This document shows positions 4,692-11,117 of a stretch of DNA of 11,117 nt, piece after piece. Location of the stretch: the NCBI GenBank assembly GCA_003170035.1, contig PMZX01000429.1, forward strand, positions 4,872-15,988, given 5' to 3'. Source of the DNA: Myxococcales bacterium. Its GTDB lineage: Bacteria > Myxococcota_A > Polyangia > Fen-1088. Within the stretch, counting starts at the first letter, position 1; every line of letters starts with the position of its first letter. The notes under the pieces were generated by a model that did not search any database, had not been told where the DNA came from, and saw only the letters and a program-made list of their open reading frames with translations. A program made the translations under genes and the position numbers.

Positions 4692-7181
4692 CTAGTGGAT
4701 GAAGGCGCCAGTCATGATGAGAGCGGTCAGCAAGCCAACCGTCGCATTGTAGTAGGAGTATGGGGTCTTCCCGGCTGCGTCGACCGGAGCCATGCTCCCG
4801 CGCGTGATGGTATCAAACACGGCCTGGTACGCAGTATTGAGGAAGGCCTGATTGCCACTGGCCATCGCACCGACCGCTGCAGTACCAATGATCGAGGACG
4901 AGTTGGGGGCCGTGCCGGTCACCGGGCCGCCACTTGTCGTGTACATGTCTTGGATGTAGCTAATCCCGTTCGCGGCTGCGGCCGCAAAGAAGGCGGTATT
5001 CTTGGTCGTGTAGGTCTTGGCAGCAGCGGTTCCGTTGAAGCAGTAGTCCATACCGATGCGCATCGGGATACGGTGCGAGTCGTATTGGTAGTCGCCGTCT
5101 GTCGGAGCGCCATTGGTGCCAGGGGTCGTGCAGCTGCTGCTGCACCATGCAGGGATGAGGCCATTGCTTCCGGAAATTGCGCCATTGACGGCGCTGAGTG
5201 CTGCGGTGGCGACCCCGTTCCAGTCATGGGCGCTATCCACTGCAGCGAATGCCCTGTACATTGATGGTGCGAAGTACGAGGCGTTGGTAATGGCGCCCGT
5301 CGGGCTGCCGTAGTTGCTGCCGCCCTTGGGAAGCTTGGTGCCTCCTCCATCGATATCGCTGGTCCAGACGTCATTGATCATGGTCGTCGCGGCCGTCTTG
5401 TAGGTTCCGCCACCCCAGACCTTGTCAGCCATCAGGAGCGCGTAGGCGGCATCCTCGTCCGCATCGGTAGCCGAGCCACCCGAGGCAGAGCAGCTCCCGC
5501 CGCCAGCCGGAATACACCAAGTCATCAGACTGCCGGCTGTAGCGTGGCTCTTCCAATAGCTGTACAAGCTGTCGAACAAGGTCTGGTCGTTCATGATGGC
5601 CGCGATCATCATGCCGTAGGCAATACCCTCAGAAACAGTGTCGTTGCCGTTCTCCGGACGAATCACCTTACCGCCGCTGGCGAATGTCTTCTTCCACTGG
5701 TTGTAGGCGGGGACCAGGAACTTGGCAGATGCGCTCGGCCCTTGGGGCGCGAGGCAGCTACCCATGCTGCCAGCGCTGGTCGGGGGGAAGCCCGTTCGCG
5801 TCTGCAGGCCCGAATCGTCCGTCGTGAATTCCACGTCGTCGATCCAGATGTCGTAGGTTCCAGGTGTCCCTACAACCGGGAACCCCTTGGCAGAATCACC
5901 TGAATAGAAGGAGAATTGGATACCCATGACGTGCGCTGGGACGAACGCCGGCGCTTGGCACTTGGGGCCGCCAGCAACGCAGGCAGCACCCGAAGTCGTG
6001 CTCGGCGCCGGCATCCACCGTGCAACCAAATTCCCGAAGGGAACGGTGATCGTCTGGTACGTGCTCGTGATGCCGCCCGGCGTCCATGGATCGTTCAGTA
6101 ACAGACCACGATTGTTGTGAAGGCCGACAGGGACGTCTTGAGCATTGCCCTCCGCACCGAGGAGCCCGCCCTGGGCCGAAGACATCGTCTCCTGGGTAAG
6201 CACCTCGAAGTAGACCGCGGGCGCAGTGCCACCGCCGGTCTTGATCTTGAACTTCACGCCAGTATAGGCGCTGGCGTCGTAGGGGTTGAAGACCTGCCCG
6301 GTGGTGTCCTTGGGCAAGAAGCCCGCGCCAACGCCGGCATAGTCCTGGCTTGTCCCCACGAAGCCGCTACCCGTCGTGTGCAGCGCGTACTTGTTGCATG
6401 AACTGGTGTCCGGTGCGGCTGCCACCGCAATCGGACCGCTGGTGTTCACCGCAGGGGTTTGGGCTTGCCCGCTCTTCACTGGGCTACTGGGCGATCCTGG
6501 GTAGTACACGTACCACCAGCCTGACCTCTTGGGAGTGCCCTGCGCGATCATGTCGCCCTTGCCTGACTCGAAGTCGGAGATCACGTTCGGGCCAGCCGGG
6601 CAGGCGCCGGTGTTGCTGCCGCCAACGGAGCCGCCGGTGCTGGTTGTGCCGCCGGTGCTGGTCGTGCCGCCGCTGGTGGTCGTGCCCCCTCGGCTGGAGG
6701 AGCCACCGCTACTGCTCGAGCCGCCGCTCGGAGTGATCGTCGTGCCACCACTGGGCGTGATCGTCGTGCCACCACTGGGCGTGATCGTCGTGCCACCACT
6801 GCTCGTGGTGCTGCCGCCTCTGCTGGAGGAGCCGCCGCTCGGAGTGATCGTCGTGCCACCACTGGGCGGGCTGGTCGTGCCGCCACTCGGCGGGCTGGTC
6901 GTGCCACCACTCGGAGTGCTGGTCGTGCCGCCACTCGGAGTGACTGTCGTGCCGCCGCTCGGCGTGACTTTCGTGCCGCCACTCGGAGTGACGGTCGTGC
7001 CACCGCTCGGAGTGACGGTCGTGCCACCGCTCGGTTTGACGGTCGTGCCGCCGCTCGGAGTGCTGGTCGTGCCGCCGCTCGACCCGCCGCCACCGCCGCC
7101 GCCACCTTTAGCGCAGCCCAAGGGAGACATGAGAAGCCCCAGTGTCAGGGGGATGAGCAGAAAGTGTAGTGAGCGGTGCAT
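4692..7181 (-). CDS. GH8 beta-glucanase with repeat linker and binding module
   Basis: This is an 829-residue modular lipoprotein. A signal ends at Cys23 (SPLGC). Residues 24-198 are a low-complexity linker: a run of eight Gly, thirteen SGGTTxxP octapeptides, then Ser/Gly/Thr. Residues about 199-452 are a jelly-roll-like binding module (NVISDFES, YDASAYTGVKFKIK, YDIWIDDVEF). Residues about 475-829 are GH8, an inverting endo-beta-1,4-glucanase family. VSEGIAYGMM carries the probable acid Glu518. ATDADEDAAYALL (Asp573, Asp575) is close to the GH8 family signature, with Ala where Ile/Met is usual. YDSHRIPMRIGMDY carries the probable base Asp701, and YYNATVGLLTAL closes the barrel. The ATG at 7181 has an AGGAG site at 7190-7194 and opens the signal peptide; the frame stays open to 7640 but nothing upstream looks coding. 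Cellulose or mixed-linked glucan is the likely substrate. Confidence 0.92.
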   Translation of the reverse strand: MHRSLHFLLIPLTLGLLMSPLGCAKGGGGGGGGSSGGTTSTPSGGTTVKPSGGTTVTPSGGTTVTPSGGTKVTPSGGTTVTPSGGTTSTPSGGTTSPPSGGTTSPPSGGTTITPSGGSSSRGGSTTSSGGTTITPSGGTTITPSGGTTITPSGGSSSSGGSSSRGGTTTSGGTTSTGGTTSTGGSVGGSNTGACPAGPNVISDFESGKGDMIAQGTPKRSGWWYVYYPGSPSSPVKSGQAQTPAVNTSGPIAVAAAPDTSSCNKYALHTTGSGFVGTSQDYAGVGAGFLPKDTTGQVFNPYDASAYTGVKFKIKTGGGTAPAVYFEVLTQETMSSAQGGLLGAEGNAQDVPVGLHNNRGLLLNDPWTPGGITSTYQTITVPFGNLVARWMPAPSTTSGAACVAGGPKCQAPAFVPAHVMGIQFSFYSGDSAKGFPVVGTPGTYDIWIDDVEFTTDDSGLQTRTGFPPTSAGSMGSCLAPQGPSASAKFLVPAYNQWKKTFASGGKVIRPENGNDTVSEGIAYGMMIAAIMNDQTLFDSLYSYWKSHATAGSLMTWCIPAGGGSCSASGGSATDADEDAAYALLMADKVWGGGTYKTAATTMINDVWTSDIDGGGTKLPKGGSNYGSPTGAITNASYFAPSMYRAFAAVDSAHDWNGVATAALSAVNGAISGSNGLIPAWCSSSCTTPGTNGAPTDGDYQYDSHRIPMRIGMDYCFNGTAAAKTYTTKNTAFFAAAAANGISYIQDMYTTSGGPVTGTAPNSSSIIGTAAVGAMASGNQAFLNTAYQAVFDTITRGSMAPVDAAGKTPYSYYNATVGLLTALIMTGAFIH
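6719..7084 (-). repeat. 24-bp tandem repeats encoding SGGTTxxP octapeptides
   Basis: About thirteen units close to GTGCCRCCRCTSGGMGTGAY plus GGTC (plus-strand sense), interrupted twice by Ser/Gly-rich spacers at about 6690-6720 and 6800-6835. Each unit encodes Ser-Gly-Gly-Thr-Thr-x-x-Pro on the minus strand, with the variable pair being VT, IT, ST, SP or VK. Units are nearly identical in DNA as well as protein, which suggests recent expansion by slippage or recombination. The flexible linker lets the catalytic part sit away from the lipid anchor. Confidence 0.9.
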
Positions 7182-7189
7182 GCGATTTT

Positions 7190-7196
7190 CTCCTTC
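7190..7196 (-). promoter_or_regulatory. Ribosome binding site that sets the GH8 start
   Basis: GAAGGAG on the minus strand is eight bases from the ATG at 7181. It decides for that start over the open frame extending to 7640. Confidence 0.75.
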
Positions 7197-7442
7197 CGGC
7201 GATTGGGGACGGGGACGTTTTTCGGCGCGCTGCGCGGTTAATGTGAAATGCGAGATCGGGAATATCCAGCTATCACAAACGCTCTCCCGCATCCACAGCG
7301 AGCTAACAGCTACCACCTGACGAAGGGGAAGGGGCACGATCCAAGATCGCCCGTCAAACCAATCTGCGTCATGGCCAGCTGCGTCGTCCGAATGGATCAT
7401 GAACACGCAAAGTTCCATATTGGACGGGAAGTGGGCACAGGC

Positions 7443-7461
7443 GGGCGACCGCAGGTCGTCC
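7443..7461. repeat. Imperfect palindrome, copy 1 of a pair
   Basis: GGGCGACC, GCA, then GGTCGTCC: an 8-bp inverted repeat with one mismatch and a 3-base centre. Its first 16 bases match those of the second copy at 15 positions. It could be a protein-binding operator or a member of a dispersed REP-like family. Confidence 0.5.
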
Positions 7462-7501
7462 CTACGTGCCGTGTGCGCCGATCGCATCACCGACGGTGTG
7501 A

Positions 7502-7519
7502 GGGCGACCGCGGGTCGCC
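7502..7519. repeat. Perfect palindrome, copy 2 of a pair
   Basis: GGCGACC (7503-7509), GCG, GGTCGCC (7513-7519) is a perfect 7-bp inverted repeat. It begins 59 bases after the start of copy 1 and in the same orientation, which makes a direct repeat of palindromes. Confidence 0.55.
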
Positions 7520-7649
7520 GACCCGGCCGACGGCCAGTGCTCTGTGGGGGGAAGCGAGACCAGGAGGAGTACGATCTGGAGTACAGTCCCACCGTGGTCG
7601 GCCATAAGAGATGAGCGAACAGCGCGCCACGAACAACCAATGACGGGCC

Positions 7650-9530
7650 ATGACACTTCAGGTCAGCCAGCCGCGCGCCCGCGCCGGTAGCACCGTGACT
7701 GCCTTTCTCGTCGTCATGCTGGCCCTGGTCCTTCGCGTGGCCTGGGTCCTGCTCGTGCCGACCAAGCCGGTGGGTGACTTCGCGATGTACCTCGAGTCAG
7801 CGGCCCACTTGATCAAGTTCGGCTCCTTCGATGCGGAGTACGTCTTCATGCCCGGGTACGTTTTCCTGCTCGCGGGTGTGCAGGCGCTGGGTGGGGGCTG
7901 GCTGGCTTGCAAGCTGGTGGGCGCGGTGGCGGGCAGCCTGGCTGCGGGCGCGGTCTACGGGATCGCGCACCGGCTGTGGGACAGTCGAGCCACGGCGCTG
8001 GTGGCGGGCCTGCTGTGCGCGCTGTGGCCGGCGGGTGTGGCCGTGGCCAGCGTGACTGGCACGGACATGCCCGCGGCAGCGCTGATTGCCGTCGGTCTGT
8101 ACTTCCTGCTGCGCCACTCGCCGACGCGACCCCGGCTGGCCGCCGTGCTCTTCGGCGTGTTCATGGGTCTGGCCACGTATGTTCGGGCCATTGCCCTGCC
8201 GCTTTCGGCACTCGCGATCTTGTGCTTTCGCGCCTCGGGCCTCGGCTGGAAAGCGGCCTTGCGCAGCACCGTGCTGTCTTGCGCGGTGGCGGTAGTGTTG
8301 CTGTCGCCGTGGGCCGTGCGCAACCGACTCCGCTACGGCGAAACCTTTGTCAGTGACAGTCACGGCGGTTTGACCGCCCTGGTGGGCGCCAACCCCAACA
8401 CTGACGGCCGCTATTCGCGTTCCCTGAATCGAATCTTCCACGAAGTGACGGGCTACACGGTACTGGCCGAGCCGCACCGTGAAGCCGACCGCGCGGCGCT
8501 TTCCCTGGCCATGTCCTGGATGCGCTTCGACCCTGCATTTACCCTTGGTCTGGTTCTCGCCAGGGCTGAGCGGCTGCTGGTTCACGAACGCGCCCTGCTC
8601 TACTGGCCGCTCTTTCGTGCCGGCGTGCTGCCAGAACCGGCGCTCAGCCTGGCCAGCCGCTGGCGCTCGAGGATCGAACCGGTGGTGGATGCCTTCTGGC
8701 TGACAACCGTGGCGGCGGCGATGGCTGGCCTGGGCATGGCGCTGGCACGGCGGCGCTGGCTGGCGCTGACCCTGGTGCCATTCGTGTTGGCCCTGGCCGT
8801 CCTGTACGCGGGGATGTTCGCGGAACAGCGCTACCGCGTGCCCATCACTTTGTTGGTGTTTCCTTTCGCTGCAGCCGGGCTGCACTGGTTGGTCCGGACG
8901 GCGAGAGACATCGCACACGCGCGCCGGGTGTCGCGGGCCATGCGCTGGGAAGTCGGCCTTGCCCTGGGCTTGGTCGTCATCACCTTCGTCGGCGCTCCGG
9001 CGTTGGCCTGGACAGGCGACAAGCTACGCGAACATCACCGCTGGGCCGTCCAGGTCTGCCATGTGGATGGCCAGGCGCGCTTGTGTTCCTGGCGCAGGAT
9101 CGGCCCGCGCGACGACGACGGCACCCTTTCTGTGCGAGGCGTGTGGAATGGCGTGGGCCTGGCCATCCCAGCAGCCGTGCCGACTCGGACGAGAGAGATC
9201 GCCGCTGAAACAGCGCTGGACGTGCCTGCTGGCGAGTATGCGATCGAAACCTCGCTCGACATAGCGCCCTTCGACGGACCGGCGAGCGTTCCGGAAGGCG
9301 AATTCAGCCTGCAGATCGGCGCAGACGCGCCTGGCGCGACGGTCCCGCTGGCATCGGTGGCACAGGCCACGCGGGAATCGAACACGTTGCCCTTGCGGGT
9401 TGCAGCCCTTCACCGCGGGGGAAAACTGTCTGTGCGGCTGCGCATCGCCGTTCCGCCGGGCGCGCCACCCACGACGTTGCCAGGCCGGTTGTGGGTGAAC
9501 GAAATGGCGGTCGTGCCCATGGCGCGCTAA
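7650..9530 (+). CDS. GT39/ArnT-like membrane glycosyltransferase
   Basis: This 626-residue polytopic protein has about ten hydrophobic segments between residues 17 and 453 (for example 17-36, 84-104, 114-134, 165-190, 207-222, 347-414, 435-453). The early loop KPVGDFAMYLESA with Asp43 matches the catalytic first-loop Asp of GT-C lipid-linked sugar transferases (PMT/ArnT group). SPWAVRNRLRYGE (219-231) and EQRYRVPI (392-399) are typical of this family. Such enzymes move sugars from polyprenyl-phosphate carriers to lipids or proteins on the periplasmic face. Residues about 455-626 form an extra soluble beta-rich tail with no recognised family, presumably periplasmic. The ATG at 7650 lacks a clear ribosome site; the Arg-containing N-terminus fits an inside orientation. 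It lies 56 bases before oleA in the same direction. Acceptor and sugar cannot be told from the sequence. Confidence 0.75.
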   Translation: MTLQVSQPRARAGSTVTAFLVVMLALVLRVAWVLLVPTKPVGDFAMYLESAAHLIKFGSFDAEYVFMPGYVFLLAGVQALGGGWLACKLVGAVAGSLAAGAVYGIAHRLWDSRATALVAGLLCALWPAGVAVASVTGTDMPAAALIAVGLYFLLRHSPTRPRLAAVLFGVFMGLATYVRAIALPLSALAILCFRASGLGWKAALRSTVLSCAVAVVLLSPWAVRNRLRYGETFVSDSHGGLTALVGANPNTDGRYSRSLNRIFHEVTGYTVLAEPHREADRAALSLAMSWMRFDPAFTLGLVLARAERLLVHERALLYWPLFRAGVLPEPALSLASRWRSRIEPVVDAFWLTTVAAAMAGLGMALARRRWLALTLVPFVLALAVLYAGMFAEQRYRVPITLLVFPFAAAGLHWLVRTARDIAHARRVSRAMRWEVGLALGLVVITFVGAPALAWTGDKLREHHRWAVQVCHVDGQARLCSWRRIGPRDDDGTLSVRGVWNGVGLAIPAAVPTRTREIAAETALDVPAGEYAIETSLDIAPFDGPASVPEGEFSLQIGADAPGATVPLASVAQATRESNTLPLRVAALHRGGKLSVRLRIAVPPGAPPTTLPGRLWVNEMAVVPMAR

Positions 9531-9586
9531 CTCCCCTCAAATCTCTTCTCAATGGCCGATAATCCGCTAGAACTGCCAACCCGCCT

Positions 9587-10603
9587 ATGAAGTTCGACAA
9601 CGTCTCCATCGTCGGCGTGGCCCATGTGGACGCCCCGCATCGCATCCCATCCGAGGATCTGGATGCGCGCCTGGGCGAGACCTACCGGCGTTTGGGCATG
9701 CCCGCCCGCCTTCTGGAAAGTCTGACCGGCGTGAAGGCGCGGCGGTTCTGGGACGTGCAGACGCAACCCAGCGATGCGGCCACGCTGGCGGGGCGCAAGG
9801 TGCTGGCCGACGCGGGCGTGGAGCCGGCGCGCATCGGCGCGCTCATCAACACCTCGGTGTGCCGCGACTACGTCGAGCCGTCCGTCGCATGTTTCGTGCA
9901 CGCGAACCTGGGCCTGCCCGAGACCTGCCTCAACTTCGACATCGCTAACGCCTGCCTGGGCTTCATCGACGGCATGCAACTGGTGGGCAACCTGATCGAG
10001 CGCGGGCAAATCGAGTTTGGCCTAGTCGTCGACGGGGAAAGCAGCCGCACCGTGGTCGAGGCCACGCTGGCGCGTCTGAGCCTGGCCAGTTGCGACGCGC
10101 AGATGCTGCGCGACCAGCTCGCCACCCTGACCGTGGGGTCGGGCGCCGCAGCCATGATCCTGGCGCATACGCGCCTGGCGCCTGGCGGGCATCACTTCCA
10201 CGGCGGCACCAGCCTGGCCGCGACCGAGCACAATCGGCTTTGCCGGGGCCAGCTCGATGTGGGCATCACCGACACACGCAGCCTGCTGTTCCACGGCGTG
10301 GCGCTGGCGCAACGGACCTGGGCGCAGAGCCAGAAGGATCTGGGATGGAGCGCAGAATCTGTGGACCTGTTCGCCCTGCACCAGGTGAGCGAGCTGCACA
10401 CGCAGGAGCTGGCCCGTTCGGTGGGTTTCGATCTCGCGAAAGCTTTTCTCATCTATCCAGAACTGGGTAACGTGGGTCCTGCCTCGGTTCCCATTGTCCT
10501 GTCCAAGGCGGTCGAGGCGGAACGTGTCTCGCCAGGCGACCACATCGTCCTTGGCGGCATCGGCAGCGGGCTGAACTGCACGGTGGCTGGCGTGACCTGG
10601 TGA
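9587..10603 (+). CDS. oleA: OleA, acyl-CoA condensing thiolase of olefin biosynthesis
   Basis: This 338-residue protein closely follows Xanthomonas campestris OleA along its length, from MKFDNVSIVGVAHVDAPH to GIGSGLNC near the end. OleA joins two long-chain fatty acyl-CoAs head-to-head by a Claisen condensation to give a beta-keto acid, the first step of long-chain olefin synthesis. The nucleophile Cys123 lies in NACLGF, the OleA-specific Glu97 lies in DYVEPS (the glutamate reaching the partner subunit's active site), His265 lies in LHQVS and Asn295 lies in GNVGPAS. These correspond to Cys143, Glu117, His285 and Asn315 of the Xanthomonas enzyme at a constant offset of 20. The specific Glu distinguishes it from FabH-type ketoacyl-ACP synthase III. 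No strong ribosome site precedes the ATG, so coupling to the upstream gene or leaderless-type initiation is possible. oleB follows after 12 bases. Confidence 0.93.
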   Translation: MKFDNVSIVGVAHVDAPHRIPSEDLDARLGETYRRLGMPARLLESLTGVKARRFWDVQTQPSDAATLAGRKVLADAGVEPARIGALINTSVCRDYVEPSVACFVHANLGLPETCLNFDIANACLGFIDGMQLVGNLIERGQIEFGLVVDGESSRTVVEATLARLSLASCDAQMLRDQLATLTVGSGAAAMILAHTRLAPGGHHFHGGTSLAATEHNRLCRGQLDVGITDTRSLLFHGVALAQRTWAQSQKDLGWSAESVDLFALHQVSELHTQELARSVGFDLAKAFLIYPELGNVGPASVPIVLSKAVEAERVSPGDHIVLGGIGSGLNCTVAGVTW

Positions 10604-10615
10604 GAGCGTGCGGCC

Positions 10616-11117
10616 GTGACGGATCGCTCGCGCATCCCGCAGTCGCTGTATCCCTTCGCTGACCACTTCCTCGATCGCGGCGGGCTGCGTCTGCACTACA
10701 TCGATGAGGGCCAGGGCGAGCCGGTGATCATGTTGCACGGCAACCCCACCTGGTCGTTCCATTTTCGCGCGCTGGTGCTTGCCTTGCGCGATCGGTACCG
10801 CGTGGTGGTGCCTGACCACATGGGAATGGGACTCTCTGACAAGCCGGGCGATGGCCAGTACCGCTACTGCCTGCAAAGCCGCGCCGACGATCTGGCGGCG
10901 CTGCTCGACCACCTGGGCCTTGTCCGTGGCGTGACCCTGATCATGCACGACTGGGGCGCGATGATCGGCATGGCTTGGGCCGTGCGCTTTCCGGAACGGG
11001 CCGCCCGCCTGGTGCTGCTCAACGGCGCGGCCTTTCACGTGCCTTCCAACACGCACGTACCCGCGGCATTGCACCTGGTGCGCAACCGCGCGCTCGGAGC
11101 GCTGAGCGTGCGCAGCT
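10616..11117 (+). CDS. oleB: OleB, alpha/beta-hydrolase beta-lactone decarboxylase, 3' truncated
   Basis: A frame beginning GTG at 10616 stays open to the window edge, giving 167 codons. The protein is of the haloalkane-dehalogenase-like alpha/beta-hydrolase type. HGNPTWSF (His41-Phe48) forms the oxyanion region, PDHMGMGLSDKP follows, and IMHDWGA carries the nucleophile Asp112. OleB decarboxylates the cis-beta-lactone made by OleC to the final cis-olefin. Its position 12 bases after oleA supports OleB over a true dehalogenase. A GAGAG at 10602-10606 may serve as ribosome site. The family usually has HDWGG where this protein has HDWGA. The catalytic His, the acid residue and any fusion to OleC lie beyond the window. 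A haloalkane dehalogenase is the alternative if context is ignored. Confidence 0.88.
   Translation, partial: MTDRSRIPQSLYPFADHFLDRGGLRLHYIDEGQGEPVIMLHGNPTWSFHFRALVLALRDRYRVVVPDHMGMGLSDKPGDGQYRYCLQSRADDLAALLDHLGLVRGVTLIMHDWGAMIGMAWAVRFPERAARLVLLNGAAFHVPSNTHVPAALHLVRNRALGALSVRS

Larger units (their letters stand above)
7182..7649. promoter_or_regulatory. Divergent intergenic region, presumed promoters both ways
   Basis: These 468 bp separate the GH8 unit (minus) from the membrane glycosyltransferase operon (plus), so promoters for both should lie here. I could not find a convincing -35/-10 pair on either strand. Apart from the paired palindromes and the GH8 ribosome site, nothing else is recognised. 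The short open frames in it have no ribosome site and no family motifs. Confidence 0.4.

Noticed and set aside
6529..7320. Long plus-strand open frame of VVPPLGV repeats, antisense to the GH8 linker
   Set aside because: It is a by-product of the 24-bp repeat lacking stops on the opposite strand. There is no ribosome site or domain, and the GH8 frame has a signal peptide and a clear family.
7462..7614. Short open frames in the divergent intergenic region
   Set aside because: Arg-rich, no ribosome site and no recognisable motif. They track the GC-rich palindromes.
7182..7640. N-terminal extension of the GH8 open frame to base 7640
   Set aside because: The ATG at 7181 has a good ribosome site and begins a lipoprotein signal. 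An extension would bury that signal internally.
9558..9563. GATAAT, -10-like hexamer ahead of oleA
   Set aside because: No acceptable -35 element at 16-18 bases upstream, so it is not called as a promoter.
10022..11074. 350-codon minus-strand open frame opposite oleA and oleB
   Set aside because: No family motif or ribosome site. Both opposing plus-strand genes are clear OleA and OleB homologues.

Overview
The window is GC-rich and densely coding. It carries lipoprotein-type secreted enzymes, a Gly/Ser/Thr repeat linker, a Cys-rich secreted-protein fragment and an OleA-type thiolase. Together these suggest a large-genome, surface-degrading bacterium of the Myxococcota/deltaproteobacterial kind. 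That placement is inferred from gene style; there is no rRNA or other taxonomic marker.

Bases 1-1666 (+) look like one tightly coupled unit for envelope and redox functions. It holds the 3' end of a thioredoxin-fold (DsbA-like, possibly VKOR-fused) protein, then an OmpA-like domain protein whose GTG start overlaps the previous stop, then a TlpA/ResA-type CxxC lipoprotein.

Bases 1803-7181 form a small cellulose/beta-glucan degradation locus. A GH6 cellobiohydrolase-like lipoprotein (1869-3062, +) faces a two-gene minus-strand unit. That unit is a GH8 glucanase (4692-7181) with a 13-unit octapeptide linker and a carbohydrate-binding-like module, followed by a stand-alone lipoprotein (3666-4625) carrying a related module. 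All three have N-terminal signals ending in a Cys. This points to enzymes and a binding protein tethered at the cell surface rather than freely secreted: exo-type GH6, endo-type GH8 and an auxiliary binder.

Bases 3063-3665, between the convergent arms, hold no intact gene. They contain three apparent gene remnants: the tail of an AAA/DUF4143-like ATPase, the tail of a toxin-antitoxin-type antitoxin, and a both-ends-truncated Cys-rich protein. A hairpin follows the stop of the binding lipoprotein.

Bases 7182-7649 are a divergent intergenic region with two near-identical palindromes.

Bases 7650-11117 (+) encode a GT39/ArnT-like polytopic membrane glycosyltransferase with an extra C-terminal soluble domain. 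Next come OleA (head-to-head Claisen condensation of two fatty acyl-CoAs) and the first 167 codons of OleB (beta-lactone decarboxylase). This is the start of a long-chain olefin biosynthesis cluster that continues beyond the window. The OleB frame has no stop before the window edge.
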